From contig CAMDDZ010000005.1 of assembly GCA_945893145.1 (NCBI GenBank), positions 45,875 to 109,874 on the forward strand: 64,000 nt of DNA, given 5' to 3'. The position numbers and the translations under genes are program-made. Of this stretch, positions 7,475 to 15,950 are shown piece after piece (position 1 is the first letter of the stretch; each line of letters begins with the position of its first letter). Below the pieces are notes generated by a model. It was not told the DNA's origin. It searched no databases and was given only the letters and a program-made list of their open reading frames with translations. This DNA is from Rhodoplanes serenus (GTDB taxonomy: Bacteria; Pseudomonadota; Alphaproteobacteria; Rhizobiales; Xanthobacteraceae).

Positions 7475-8341
7475 ATGACGCTTTCCGACCTCAATGGCAT
7501 GCCGCCTGAAGTATTTGTCGCGGCACTGGCCGAAGTGTTCGAACACGCCCCCTGGGTGGCGGTAGGAGCCGCCGCCGGCCGCCCCTACCCCACCGTCGAG
7601 GCCCTGCATAACGGCATGTTGGCCGCGGTCCGGCGGGCCGGCCCGGACCGCCAGCACGCCTTCATCGCAGGCCATCCCGAGCTTGGCAGCCGGGTCAAAC
7701 GCGCCGACTGGACCGATGCCTCGCAATCCGAACAGGGCAGTCTCGGCCTCGACCGGCTGAATTCGGAGGAGTTCGACCGGTTCGCCCGGCTCAACCGCGC
7801 CTACCGGGAGAAATTCCAGTTCCCCTTCATCATCTGCGTTCGCCGGCACACCCGCGATTCGATCCTGGCGCAGTTCGAGCGCCGGCTTGGCAATGACGTT
7901 GCTGCGGAGCGCGCCCAGGCGTTGGACGAGATTGCGCTGATCACGCGGTTGCGCCTGGTCGCCAAGGTGGATGGCCCCGGCAAGCCGGTCACTGAAGGAC
8001 ACCTGACCACCCACATGCTCGACACCGCTGCGGGCCGGCCGGCGGCCGGCGTCAAGATCACGCTGCACGAAGTCGGCGCCAGCGCCCGCGGGCTGCTGGT
8101 CGAGACCGTCACCAACGCCGATGGCCGCACCGACCGGCCGCTGATCGCGGGCGAGCCGCTGCGGATCGGGACGTATGAATTGTCGTTCCACGTCGGCGAT
8201 TACTTCCGGGGGCCCACCACGGCCGATCCGCCTTACCTCGACGTGGTGCCGATCCGCTTTTCCATCGCTGAGCCCGAAGCGCACTATCACGTGCCGTTGC
8301 TCGCGACGCCCTGGAGTTATACGACTTACCGCGGAAGCTGA
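7475..8341 (+). CDS. uraD-uraH: bifunctional OHCU decarboxylase / 5-hydroxyisourate hydrolase
   Basis: A 288-residue fusion of two enzymes that convert the product of urate oxidation to S-allantoin. Residues 1-165 are 2-oxo-4-hydroxy-4-carboxy-5-ureidoimidazoline decarboxylase, with GHPEL at 67-71 (catalytic His) and the SQSEQGSLGL segment at about 84-93. Residues 172-288 are the transthyretin-like 5-hydroxyisourate hydrolase, with HLTTHMLD and the diagnostic C-terminal YRGS. The chemical order of the pathway is hydrolase then decarboxylase, so the domains are in reverse order, as in plant allantoin synthase. ATG 7475 was preferred to the TTG at 7442, since family members begin near TLSDLN. 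No urate oxidase is in the window. The GST gene follows after 37 bases. Confidence 0.92.
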   Translation: MTLSDLNGMPPEVFVAALAEVFEHAPWVAVGAAAGRPYPTVEALHNGMLAAVRRAGPDRQHAFIAGHPELGSRVKRADWTDASQSEQGSLGLDRLNSEEFDRFARLNRAYREKFQFPFIICVRRHTRDSILAQFERRLGNDVAAERAQALDEIALITRLRLVAKVDGPGKPVTEGHLTTHMLDTAAGRPAAGVKITLHEVGASARGLLVETVTNADGRTDRPLIAGEPLRIGTYELSFHVGDYFRGPTTADPPYLDVVPIRFSIAEPEAHYHVPLLATPWSYTTYRGS

Positions 8342-8378
8342 TCCGACCGCGCCATCGCTCAACCCAAGGAAGACCAAC

Positions 8379-9011
8379 GTGATCGACCTCTACACCTGGA
8401 CCACGCCGAACGGCCGCAAGATTTCCATCGCGCTGGAAGAGTTGGGCCTGCCCTACACCGTGCATGCCGTGGACATCGGCAAGGACGAACAGTTCAAGCC
8501 GGAGTTTCTGAAGATCAGCCCGAACAACCGCATCCCCGCAATCGTAGATCGCGACAACGGCCTCTCGCTGATGGAGTCGGGCGCGATCCTGACCTACCTC
8601 GGCGACAAGACCGGCAAACTGTTGGCGAAATCGGGCGAGAAGCGCTGGAAGGCGATCGAGTGGCTGAACTGGCAGATGGGCGGCGTCGGCCCGATGTTCG
8701 GCCAGGTGCATCACTTCGTGAAATACAATCCGGGCAAGGCACCCTATGCCGAGGAGCGCTATCTGAAAGAGGCGCACCGGCTCTATGGCGTGCTCAACAA
8801 GCGCCTCGACGGCCACGAGTACGTCGCCGACGACTATTCGGTCGCCGACATTTCGATCTGGCCCTGGGTTTCGCGTTACGAGTGGCAGACGGTCGATTTG
8901 AAGCAATATCCAAACGTGCTGCGCTGGTATCTGGCGATTGCGAAAAAGCCCGCAACGCAGAAGGGCTACAAGGTGCCAAAGGACGTCGGCGAGGTGCCGA
9001 TCCCTGCTTAG
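8379..9011 (+). CDS. glutathione S-transferase, YfcG/YghU-like
   Basis: A 210-residue cytoplasmic GST. The thioredoxin-fold N-terminus (IDLYTWTTPNGRKISIALEE) has the TxxGRK pattern of the bacterial YfcG/YghU group, which works as a disulfide-bond reductase with two bound glutathiones. NNRIPAIVD carries the cis-Pro, and LMESGAILTYLGDK the glutathione-contact residues. The alpha-helical C-terminal domain contains YSVADISIWPWVSRYEW with the N-capping Asp. It starts with GTG at 8379, eight bases after AAGGA. It is 37 bases downstream of the urate-pathway fusion and may be co-transcribed with it, but a functional link is not evident. Confidence 0.92.
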   Translation: MIDLYTWTTPNGRKISIALEELGLPYTVHAVDIGKDEQFKPEFLKISPNNRIPAIVDRDNGLSLMESGAILTYLGDKTGKLLAKSGEKRWKAIEWLNWQMGGVGPMFGQVHHFVKYNPGKAPYAEERYLKEAHRLYGVLNKRLDGHEYVADDYSVADISIWPWVSRYEWQTVDLKQYPNVLRWYLAIAKKPATQKGYKVPKDVGEVPIPA

Positions 9012-9148
9012 GATTTAGCGCGTTAGCGGTACGACGAGCCGTGCGATCTCGGTACCCAGAAGACAGGATAGCGCCAGAGAGCCGATCAAACAGCGGCCAT
9101 GGCCGGATGCTCTTGCTCACCCGAAGCCCGCAATGACACACTGAGTTC

Positions 9149-9979
9149 ATGCCCGCTTTCATCTGCAACACCTGCGGAACGCAATACGCAGCCAGCGAAA
9201 AGCCGCCGGCCAGTTGCCCGATCTGCGACGACGAGCGGCAATACGTGCCGCCGCCGGGTCAGACCTGGACCACACACGAGGTCTTGCAGAAGCGCTATTA
9301 CAACGGCTGGCGCCAGCTTGAACCCAACCTCTACTCGATCACGACCTTCCCGGCCTTCGGTATCAACCAGCGCGCGCAGCTGCTGTGCACGCCGAACGGC
9401 AACATCCTGTGGGACTGCATTTCGCTGTGCGATCCAGCAACCGTCGCGCTGATCAAGGCGATGGGCGGCATCGAATGCGTCGCGATCTCGCACCCCCACT
9501 ACTACACCTGCATGGTGGAATGGAGCCACGCCTTTGGCGGCATCCCGATCCATCTGCACTCAGCCGACCGCAAGTGGGTGATGCGCGACGACCCGGCCAT
9601 CAAGCTTTGGCAGGGCGAAACCAAGGAGCTTCTCCCCGGCGTGACGCTGATCTGCGCCGGCGGCCACTATCCGGGCGGTGCGGTGCTGCACTGGGCGGCA
9701 GGTGCCGGCGGCAAGGGTGCGCTGCTCTCCGGCGACATCGTGCAGGTGGTGCAGGACAACAAGTCGGTGAGCTTCATGTGGAGCTATCCGAACTTCATTC
9801 CGCTATCGGCGCCTCGCGTCGAAGGCGTGGTCAAATCGCTGAAGCGCTACCAATTCGATCGCATCCACGGTGCGTTCAACGACCGCACCATCTGGCAGGA
9901 CGGCAAGGGCGTGATGGAGCGCTCGGCGGCGCGCTATCTGAAAATCATCCGTGGCGACGGCTCTTACGAACTGCAGTGA
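9149..9979 (+). CDS. MBL-fold metallo-hydrolase with N-terminal zinc ribbon
   Basis: A 276-residue protein. Residues 6-27 form a rubredoxin-like ribbon with CNTC and CPIC pairs, which should bind one metal. The rest has the layout of a metallo-beta-lactamase fold: a strand at about 88-92, SHPHYYTCMVEW in place of the usual HxHxDH motif, GGHYPGG further on, and LLSGDIVQVV with the bridging Asp. The HxHxDH motif is reduced to HPHYYT, so the second metal site is incomplete and hydrolase activity is uncertain. No signal peptide. The same domain pair is common in bacterial proteins annotated simply as MBL fold. It ends 63 bases before the convergent Bug gene. Substrate unknown. Confidence 0.85.
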   Translation: MPAFICNTCGTQYAASEKPPASCPICDDERQYVPPPGQTWTTHEVLQKRYYNGWRQLEPNLYSITTFPAFGINQRAQLLCTPNGNILWDCISLCDPATVALIKAMGGIECVAISHPHYYTCMVEWSHAFGGIPIHLHSADRKWVMRDDPAIKLWQGETKELLPGVTLICAGGHYPGGAVLHWAAGAGGKGALLSGDIVQVVQDNKSVSFMWSYPNFIPLSAPRVEGVVKSLKRYQFDRIHGAFNDRTIWQDGKGVMERSAARYLKIIRGDGSYELQ

Positions 9980-10042
9980 CTGCAGCGTCTTGATCTCCCA
10001 GCCGTCCTGCGCCGGCAATCGGGGCGAGCCCTGTCGCGTGCC

Positions 10043-11029
10043 TCACTCGCCTTTGATATTGGCGACCTTGATGACCGGCGTCCAAAGTTCGATCTCGGCC
10101 CGCATCAGCGCCGCGAGTGCCTCGGACGATGAGCTTGCAGCCTCGACGCCGAGCAACTCGAGCCGCGACTTGCTGGCCGGCTCCGCCAGCATTTGCACCA
10201 GGCCCGCATTCATCTTCGCGACGATCTCGGGCGGCGTTTTGACCGGCGCGAACACGCCATACCAGGACGTCACGTTGAAGCCCGGCACGCCGGATTCGGC
10301 AAAGGTCGGAATCTCCGGCGCGAGCGCGGAGCGCTGCGGCGTCGAAGCCCCGAGCGCCCGCACCTGACCGGACCGCACGGCTTGCAGCAGCGAGCCCGTG
10401 GTGTTGAACATGGAATCGATGCGGCCCGCGAGCAGGTCGCTCATCGCGCCCGCCGCCACACCGCGATAAGGCACGTGCGTGATATTGACGCCGGCCTTCA
10501 CCTTGAACAGCTCGGCGGTGAGGTGCGGCGTCGTCCCAATACCGGGTGTCGCGAAGGTGACCTTGCCGGGATCGGCCTTGGCCTTGGCGATGTAGGCTTG
10601 CAGCGTGGTCAACGGCGAATCCTTGTGGACGACAACAAGGTTCGGATACCGCCCAATCAACGACACCATCGCGAAATCGGCCATCGGATCGTAGCTGAGC
10701 GAGCCAAAGAGCTGCGGCATGATCGGCAGCGAGCCCGGGCTGAACAGCATGGTGTAGCCATCGGGCGAGGCATGGGCCGCGGCGTCATGGGCGATATTGC
10801 CACCGGCGCCACCCTTGTTCTCGACCACGACCTGCTGGCCCCAGATCTCCGACAGCCGGTTGGCCAGGATGCGAGCGGTCGAGTCCGCACCGCCCCCCGG
10901 CGGGAAGCCGACGATCAGGCGGATGACGCGCGTCGGCCAGGCGGCCTGCGCGATGGCGAGGTGTGGAAGCGCGAGCGCCGAGCCGGTTGCGGCGGCAAGG
11001 CGCAGGAATTGGCGGCGGCGAAGTGTCAT
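10043..11029 (-). CDS. tripartite tricarboxylate transporter substrate-binding protein (Bug family)
   Basis: A 328-residue periplasmic binding protein. The N-terminus TLRRRQFLRLAAATG with an AIAQA cleavage site is compatible with Tat export. The mature part begins WPTRVIRLIVGFPPGGGADS, the Bug family signature, with ENKGGAGGNIAHDAAAHASP and SPDGYTMLF following. Bug proteins bind carboxylates or aromatic acids through the amide nitrogens of two loops. No TctA/TctB membrane genes are nearby, so it is one of the many orphan Bug proteins. It is the last gene of a same-strand set (hydratase, aldolase, unknown, Bug), which points to a catabolic carboxylate as ligand; this is inference. Confidence 0.92.
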   Translation of the reverse strand: MTLRRRQFLRLAAATGSALALPHLAIAQAAWPTRVIRLIVGFPPGGGADSTARILANRLSEIWGQQVVVENKGGAGGNIAHDAAAHASPDGYTMLFSPGSLPIMPQLFGSLSYDPMADFAMVSLIGRYPNLVVVHKDSPLTTLQAYIAKAKADPGKVTFATPGIGTTPHLTAELFKVKAGVNITHVPYRGVAAGAMSDLLAGRIDSMFNTTGSLLQAVRSGQVRALGASTPQRSALAPEIPTFAESGVPGFNVTSWYGVFAPVKTPPEIVAKMNAGLVQMLAEPASKSRLELLGVEAASSSSEALAALMRAEIELWTPVIKVANIKGE

Positions 11030-11063
11030 GTGGGTCCCCTCTTAGAACCCATATCGGAGCCGA

Positions 11064-11903
11064 TTACGCCGCCGTGCGCAACGCGTGCAGTGCGGCCGCG
11101 ATCGCTGCTTCCTCAAACATCTCGATGAACACTGCCTGATCGGTCGCGGCGACAATCTTGTGCGCCGGCGCGAATGCGGCGAGGAATTCGTGGGTGTGCC
11201 AGTGACCGATCGCAGGCAGCAGCGGCAGCCCGGGGATCGACGGCTCCGGGTGCATGGTGACGTAGAAATAGGGCTCGCCGCAGTACTCGTCGCCCGGCGA
11301 GAAGCCCAAGCCCATGGTGCGGCCGCGGCCGAGCACAACCAGCGAGTCGAAATCGAAATGGTGCGGCCAGCAGCGCACCGCCGGCGCCTTAAGCTTGCGG
11401 GCGTGCAAGCGGCTTTGCAGACGGCCCAGCATGCCGTCCGCATTGGCGAACCACGCTGACAGCACCTGCATTGGTTCGCTCATCTCTTCGAGCGAATAGC
11501 GCGCGCCGAGTGCCAGCGCGTGATCCGGCATCGCATAGGGCAATGGCGCATCGAGCTTCTTGGCATCGAGACCGCGCTTCGAAAGCTGCCCGCCGAGCCA
11601 AGTGCGCACCTCGGCCTCGGCACGACCGTCGAGCGGCAGCTCGGCGTTGCCGCCGCCCAGCACCGCAAGCGTGAAATCCGCGATCCTCAAGCCGATGCGC
11701 GCGCCACCCGGCAGCGGATGCGTCACCAGACCGCCGAACGCGGCGTCCCAGCCGAAGTTGGTGTGGCCATGGTCCGCTTGCTCGGACACATAGGCGCGCG
11801 CAGCGCGCGCCAGCCATTGTACGGCGTAGTGCGCCTGCAGGCGCGCAGCCGCCAGATACATGAAGTTGGCGCGCGGGACCGCGTGCCATTGTGTGGCCGC
11901 CAT
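11064..11903 (-). CDS. uncharacterised protein of the aldolase/hydratase operon
   Basis: A 279-residue soluble protein I cannot assign. ATG 11903 begins MAATQWHAVPRANFMYLAAA, only two bases from the aldolase stop. Visible features are conserved-looking GHTNFGWDA, a middle region of alternating strands and helices (about 60-190), and a C-terminal half rich in aromatic and histidine residues: RCWPHHFDFDSLVVLG, GFSPGDEY, EPYFYVTMHPEP, and GHWHTHEFLAAF. The paired Trp/His motifs suggest a binding pocket or metal site. Its C-terminal order loosely recalls DUF5996 proteins, but I would not assign it to them. No signal peptide or membrane span. The operon context suggests a role in catabolism of a carboxylate. 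Confidence 0.8.
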   Translation of the reverse strand: MAATQWHAVPRANFMYLAAARLQAHYAVQWLARAARAYVSEQADHGHTNFGWDAAFGGLVTHPLPGGARIGLRIADFTLAVLGGGNAELPLDGRAEAEVRTWLGGQLSKRGLDAKKLDAPLPYAMPDHALALGARYSLEEMSEPMQVLSAWFANADGMLGRLQSRLHARKLKAPAVRCWPHHFDFDSLVVLGRGRTMGLGFSPGDEYCGEPYFYVTMHPEPSIPGLPLLPAIGHWHTHEFLAAFAPAHKIVAATDQAVFIEMFEEAAIAAALHALRTAA

Positions 11904-11905
11904 GT

Positions 11906-12676
11906 TCACGTCCCTGACTTGAAGCGCTTGGCCAGCGCGTCGGCATTTTTCGACAGCAGGCCGACATCGGCGCCGACGGCGACGAACTTGTAGCCCATGG
12001 AAATGAATTTCTTCGCCTCCTCCTCGTTCGGCGTCAGGATTCCGGCGGGCTTGCCGATCTTGGTCAGGCGCTTCACCGCGTCCTCGAATGCCGCCTGCAC
12101 GTCGGCGCTCGACCAATTGCCATAGTATCCGAACGATGCCGACAGATCGGCCGGGCCGATGAACACGCCATCGATGCCGTCAACCGAAGCGATTTCTTCA
12201 ATCCTGGCGAGCGCATCGCGAGTCTCGACCTGGATCAGCACGCAAATCTCGCTCCCTGCGTTGCGCAGGTAATCCTTGACGCGCCCATAACGGCTGGCGC
12301 GCCCCGACGCGGTGATGCCGCGCACGCCTTGCGGCGGATATCGGGTCGACGCGACCGCGCGCTTGGCTTCCTCGGCGTTCTGCACAAACGGCAGCAGCAC
12401 CGTCTGCGCACCGATATCGAGGATGCGCTTGATCAGCACCATGTCGTTCCAAGCCGCCCGCACGATGCAGGACGCGGTGCCGGCTTGCGCCGCCTGAAGC
12501 TGCGCCAGCACGCTCGGCAGCTCGTTCGGCGAGTGCTCGGTATCGATCAAGAGCCAGTCGAAACCCGAATGCGACACGATCTCGGTCGCGACCGGGCTGC
12601 ACAGGCTGCACCACAGACCGATCTGCACCTCGCCCCTGGCAAGCGCGTGCTTGAAATTGTTACGCGGCATATCCAT
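11906..12676 (-). CDS. HpcH/HpaI aldolase family protein
   Basis: A 256-residue class II aldolase of the HpcH/HpaI (4-hydroxy-2-oxoheptane-1,7-dioate aldolase) family, which splits 4-hydroxy-2-oxo acids to pyruvate or glyoxylate-type products with a divalent metal. Visible motifs are IDTEHSPNE near the N-terminus, RYPPQGVRGI, LIQVETRDAL with the metal Glu, and FIGPADLSAS with the metal Asp. Length is normal. ATG 12676 follows AGGAGC. The FAH-family hydratase gene lies 12 bases upstream and an unknown gene 2 bases downstream, so these form an operon. The hydratase/aldolase pair matches the last steps of homoprotocatechuate or similar meta-cleavage pathways, but the upstream ring-cleavage genes are not adjacent. 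Confidence 0.9.
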   Translation of the reverse strand: MDMPRNNFKHALARGEVQIGLWCSLCSPVATEIVSHSGFDWLLIDTEHSPNELPSVLAQLQAAQAGTASCIVRAAWNDMVLIKRILDIGAQTVLLPFVQNAEEAKRAVASTRYPPQGVRGITASGRASRYGRVKDYLRNAGSEICVLIQVETRDALARIEEIASVDGIDGVFIGPADLSASFGYYGNWSSADVQAAFEDAVKRLTKIGKPAGILTPNEEEAKKFISMGYKFVAVGADVGLLSKNADALAKRFKSGT

Positions 12677-12688
12677 TCGTGGATGCTC

Positions 12689-13471
12689 CTAGACGAACTG
12701 CACGGCAATGCCGCCGAGCGGGCCGAAGTCGCCATGCACGGTATCGCCCTTCCCGGCAAACACCACGCGGGTGAACGAGCCCGCGAGCACGATGTGTCCC
12801 GGTTCGAGCGGCGTGCCCATGGAGCCGAGCTTGTTGGCGAGCCATGCCACGCCCATCGCCGGATGGCCGAGCACACCCGCAGCGATGCCGGTCTCTTCGA
12901 TCTCGGAGTTCTTGTACATGATGCCGCCGACCCAGCGCAGATCGACATCCATCGGACGCACCGGACGGCCACCCATGACGATGCCGGCGGCCGCGCCATT
13001 GTCGGACACCGTGTCGAAAATCTTGCGCTGGTCCTGCACGCGGGCATCGACGATCTCGAGCGCCGGCACCACGTAGTCGGTCGCCGCCAGCACGTCGGTC
13101 AGACCGACGCCCGGCCCCATCAGCCGCTTGCCCAGCACAAAGGCGAGTTCGACCTCGATGCGCGGCTTGCAGAAACCGGCATGTGGCAGCTTGGCGCCAT
13201 CCGGCACGATCATGTCGTCGTGCAGGTAGCCGAAATCCGGCTCGTCGATGTTGGAGGACCGCTGCATCGCCTTCGAAGTAAGGCCGACCTTGTGGCCGAC
13301 GAGCTTCCGGCCCGCCGCGATCTGGCGCTTATGGACGATGGTCGAGATCGAATAGGCGTCCTCGATGGTGATGCTCGGGAAGGTGGTAGAGAGCTGAATG
13401 GCTTGTTTCTTGGTCTTATGGGCCTCCATCAGGATATCGGCGGCCTTGTTGCGGTCGGCATCCGAGAGCAT
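12689..13471 (-). CDS. hpaH: 2-oxo-hept-4-ene-1,7-dioate hydratase-like protein (FAH/MhpD family)
   Basis: A 260-residue protein of the MhpD/HpaH branch of the fumarylacetoacetate hydrolase superfamily, which adds water to 2-oxo-alkenoates before aldol cleavage. The metal triad is visible as Glu106 and Glu108 in PRIEVELAF and Glu139 in PALEIVDAR. GHKVGLTS at about 59-66 and SFTRVVFAGKGDTVHGDFG near the end are typical. E. coli HpaH has 267 residues. ATG 13471 has GGGGAGGAAA upstream; the open frame continues to 13528 without support. It is the first gene of an operon with an HpcH-type aldolase, an unknown protein and a Bug binding protein. The symbol is by family; the true substrate may be another oxo-dioate. 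Confidence 0.85.
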   Translation of the reverse strand: MLSDADRNKAADILMEAHKTKKQAIQLSTTFPSITIEDAYSISTIVHKRQIAAGRKLVGHKVGLTSKAMQRSSNIDEPDFGYLHDDMIVPDGAKLPHAGFCKPRIEVELAFVLGKRLMGPGVGLTDVLAATDYVVPALEIVDARVQDQRKIFDTVSDNGAAAGIVMGGRPVRPMDVDLRWVGGIMYKNSEIEETGIAAGVLGHPAMGVAWLANKLGSMGTPLEPGHIVLAGSFTRVVFAGKGDTVHGDFGPLGGIAVQFV

Positions 13472-13545
13472 TGGCTTTCCTCCCCGTTTGTTGAATTGAT
13501 CCTGTACCGACTCCTGTTTGAAAATCAAAGGGTACGGGGGAAACG

Positions 13546-15159
13546 ATGCAGAAGATTGCCGTTGCGGATTGGGCCAAGCTTGCCGACCGGGCGCCCGCTT
13601 ATGCGCTGGTGGGCAGCGTCGATCTTGTCGTTATCCGCTATGGCGAGAAGGTCTCGGTGCTCTATGGCCGCTGCCTGCACCGCGGCGCGCTGCTGTCCGA
13701 CGGGCATGTCGACGACCACGACAACCTGATCTGCGGGCTGCACAATTGGGACTACCGGATCGACACCGGCATCAGCGAATACAACAACGTCGAGGTGCTG
13801 CCGAAATTCGCAAGCTTCATCGAAGGCGGCAAGGTGCTGGTCGACGCCGACGAGATCGCCGCCTGGGCGAACGACCATCCGCAGCCTTACCGGCGCGATC
13901 AGTACCAAGGGCTTTACGCCGACGTGCACGGTGATCCGGCCGAGCCTTTCGTCGGCCTAATCCAGAAATACGCGACCGAGGGCTTAAGCAAGACCGGCCA
14001 TCACGGCGTGGTCGAAGCGATGGGCGTGCCGCGCCAGCAATTGCCGACGTGGGATGACATCCAGATCGTCACCGCGCAGCTTGCAGTGCCGCCGCAGCTC
14101 GACGACACGCCGGTCGGCACCGAGGTCGTGATCGGGCCGAACGCGCAAAAGCCGTTGACGCTGAAAATTCCGCTGATGGTGTCCGACATGAGCTTCGGCT
14201 CGCTGTCGGAACCCGCCAAGGTCGCGCTTGCGCGCGGCGCCGAGATGGCCGGCACCGGCATCGCATCCGGCGAAGGCGGCATGCTGGCCGAGGAGCAAGC
14301 GGCGTGCAGCCGCTACTTCTTCGAATATGCCTCGGCGCGCTTTGGCTTTGCCTGGGAGAAGGTGATGAAGGCGCAGGCCTTCCACTTCAAGGGCGGCCAG
14401 GCAGCGAAGACCGGCACCGGCGGCCACCTGCCCGGCAAGAAAAACATCGGCAAGATCGCGCTCACCCGCGGATTGCCGTCCGGGACCGACGCGATCTCGC
14501 CGGCGCGCTTTCCGGACTGGACCGAACTGTCGCAATTCCGCGCCTTCGCCGACGAGGTGCGAAGCCGCACCGGCGGCATTCCGATCGGCTACAAGCTCTC
14601 GGCGCAACACATCGAGAAGGACATCGATGCGGCGCTTGAAATCGGCTGCGACTACATCATCGTCGATGGTCGCGGCGGCGCGACCGGCGCCGCGCCGACG
14701 ATCTTCCGCGACAACATTTCGGTGCCGACGATCCCGGCGCTCGCACGCGCGCGCCGCCATCTCGACAAGGCCGGCAAGAACGTCACACTCATCATCACCG
14801 GCGGGTTGCGAACGCCGGCCGACTTCGCCAAGGCGCTGGCGCTTGGCGCCGACGCCATCGCAATCGCCAACTCGGCGATCCAGGCAATCGGCTGCATCGG
14901 CATGCGCGCCTGTCACACCAACAATTGCCCGGTCGGGATCGCGACGCAGAATCCCCGCCTCGCCGCGCGGCTCGATGTGGCGAAATCGGCCGAGCAACTG
15001 GCGCGGTTTCTCGAAACATCGGTCGAGCTGATGCAAATCCTGGCGCGCGCCTGCGGCCACACGCATCTCAACCAGCTCTGCCTCGACGACCTGACCACCT
15101 GGAAGGAGGACATGGCGCGCCTCTCGGGCGTGCCCTACGGCGGCGTTGGCCCGCTCTAG
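13546..15159 (+). CDS. Rieske domain fused to glutamate-synthase-type FMN domain
   Basis: A 537-residue protein with two parts. Residues 1-105 are a Rieske domain: CLH at 43-45 and CGLH at 63-66 supply the Cys-His pairs for a [2Fe-2S] cluster. Residues about 150-520 are the FMN-binding, glutamate-synthase (GltB central) domain, with DMSFGSLS (214-221), GEGGM, GGHLPGKKN, and DGRGGATGAAPT (374-385). Cys450, Cys456 and Cys461 keep the C-x5-C-x4-C spacing of the [3Fe-4S] cluster in GltB. There is no glutaminase domain. It should be a cytoplasmic flavoprotein with three redox centres. Homologues are annotated as FMN-binding glutamate synthase family; reaction unknown. It is divergent from hpaH with a 74-base gap. 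Confidence 0.92.
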   Translation: MQKIAVADWAKLADRAPAYALVGSVDLVVIRYGEKVSVLYGRCLHRGALLSDGHVDDHDNLICGLHNWDYRIDTGISEYNNVEVLPKFASFIEGGKVLVDADEIAAWANDHPQPYRRDQYQGLYADVHGDPAEPFVGLIQKYATEGLSKTGHHGVVEAMGVPRQQLPTWDDIQIVTAQLAVPPQLDDTPVGTEVVIGPNAQKPLTLKIPLMVSDMSFGSLSEPAKVALARGAEMAGTGIASGEGGMLAEEQAACSRYFFEYASARFGFAWEKVMKAQAFHFKGGQAAKTGTGGHLPGKKNIGKIALTRGLPSGTDAISPARFPDWTELSQFRAFADEVRSRTGGIPIGYKLSAQHIEKDIDAALEIGCDYIIVDGRGGATGAAPTIFRDNISVPTIPALARARRHLDKAGKNVTLIITGGLRTPADFAKALALGADAIAIANSAIQAIGCIGMRACHTNNCPVGIATQNPRLAARLDVAKSAEQLARFLETSVELMQILARACGHTHLNQLCLDDLTTWKEDMARLSGVPYGGVGPL

Positions 15160-15266
15160 CCCCTGACGGACGAAACCGCGGTTTGGTATCGTTCGGGCAC
15201 AACAAGAAGCCAAACAGCCTTCAATCGCAACCAACGACATGCTGAAAACGACCTAGGGAGGTCTTC

Positions 15267-15866
15267 ATGAAGTACTGGCTCAGCGTCGCCGCAAGCCTGC
15301 TCATCGCGGGGTTCGCGGTCCTGCAACAAGCGTCCGCACAATCCGGCCCCGGCTGGATCACGCTGTTCGACGGCAAGAACCTCGATCAATGGGAAGGCGA
15401 CGGATCCGCGACCTTCAAGATCGAGGACGGCTCGGTCATCGCCACCGACAAGAAGGACCCGAAGAAGGTGGCGTCCTATCTCATTTCCAAAAACTCGTAC
15501 AAGAACTTCCAGCTTCGCGCCGAGTTTTGGGTCAGCGATGACGCCAACAGCGGCATTTTCATCCGCTGCAATCCAAAGGCCATCGGGGCCAAGACCTGCT
15601 ACGAATTCAACATTTTCGACAAGCGTCCGGACCCGACATATGGCACCGCCTCGATCGTCTATATCGGCGAGGTAAATCCGATGCCGAAGGCCGGCAGCAA
15701 GTGGAGCACGATGGAGATCACGGCCGACAAGCGACACTTGGTGCTGGTGTTCGACGGAAAGACGACCGTGGATGTCCGCAACGGCCTGTTCGACGAAGGG
15801 CACATCGCGCTGCAGTTCGGTGTCGGCACGGTGAAGTTCCGAAGGGTCGAGATCAAGCCGCTATAA
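15267..15866 (+). CDS. exported DUF1080 (3-keto-disaccharide hydrolase type) protein
   Basis: A 199-residue protein with a signal peptide of about 24 residues (MKYWLSVAASLLIAGFAVL, then ASA). The mature part is a single concanavalin-like beta-sandwich of the DUF1080 family: WITLFDGKNLDQWEG at the start, NFQLRAEFWVSDDANSGIFI in the middle, and GHIALQFGVGTVKFRRVEIK at the end. These are the usual anchors of the family. Some members hydrolyse 3-keto-glycosides; most are untested. ATG 15267 has AGGGAGGTC upstream. It appears monocistronic, with a strong terminator about 40 bases after the stop. Location should be the periplasm. No sugar-dehydrogenase partner is nearby. Confidence 0.9.
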   Translation: MKYWLSVAASLLIAGFAVLQQASAQSGPGWITLFDGKNLDQWEGDGSATFKIEDGSVIATDKKDPKKVASYLISKNSYKNFQLRAEFWVSDDANSGIFIRCNPKAIGAKTCYEFNIFDKRPDPTYGTASIVYIGEVNPMPKAGSKWSTMEITADKRHLVLVFDGKTTVDVRNGLFDEGHIALQFGVGTVKFRRVEIKPL

Positions 15867-15904
15867 GCGGCCATTTCGGCTCGGAGCGCCGCGCGCGTAT
15901 CATC

Positions 15905-15950
15905 GCCTTCCCTTCGCTCGCACTGGCGAGTGAAGGGAAGGCCTTTTCGT
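15905..15950 (+). terminator. intrinsic terminator after the DUF1080 gene
   Basis: A 17-bp stem with one G-T wobble (15905-15921 and 15926-15942, loop ACTG) is followed by CTTTTCGT. It lies 39 bases past the DUF1080 stop and directly before the convergent serine-hydrolase stop. No T-run follows on the minus side. Confidence 0.85.

Noticed and set aside
12329..13729. 466-residue plus-strand frame over the aldolase and hydratase genes
   Set aside because: Overlaps two convincing minus-strand genes and part of the Rieske fusion; no domain.
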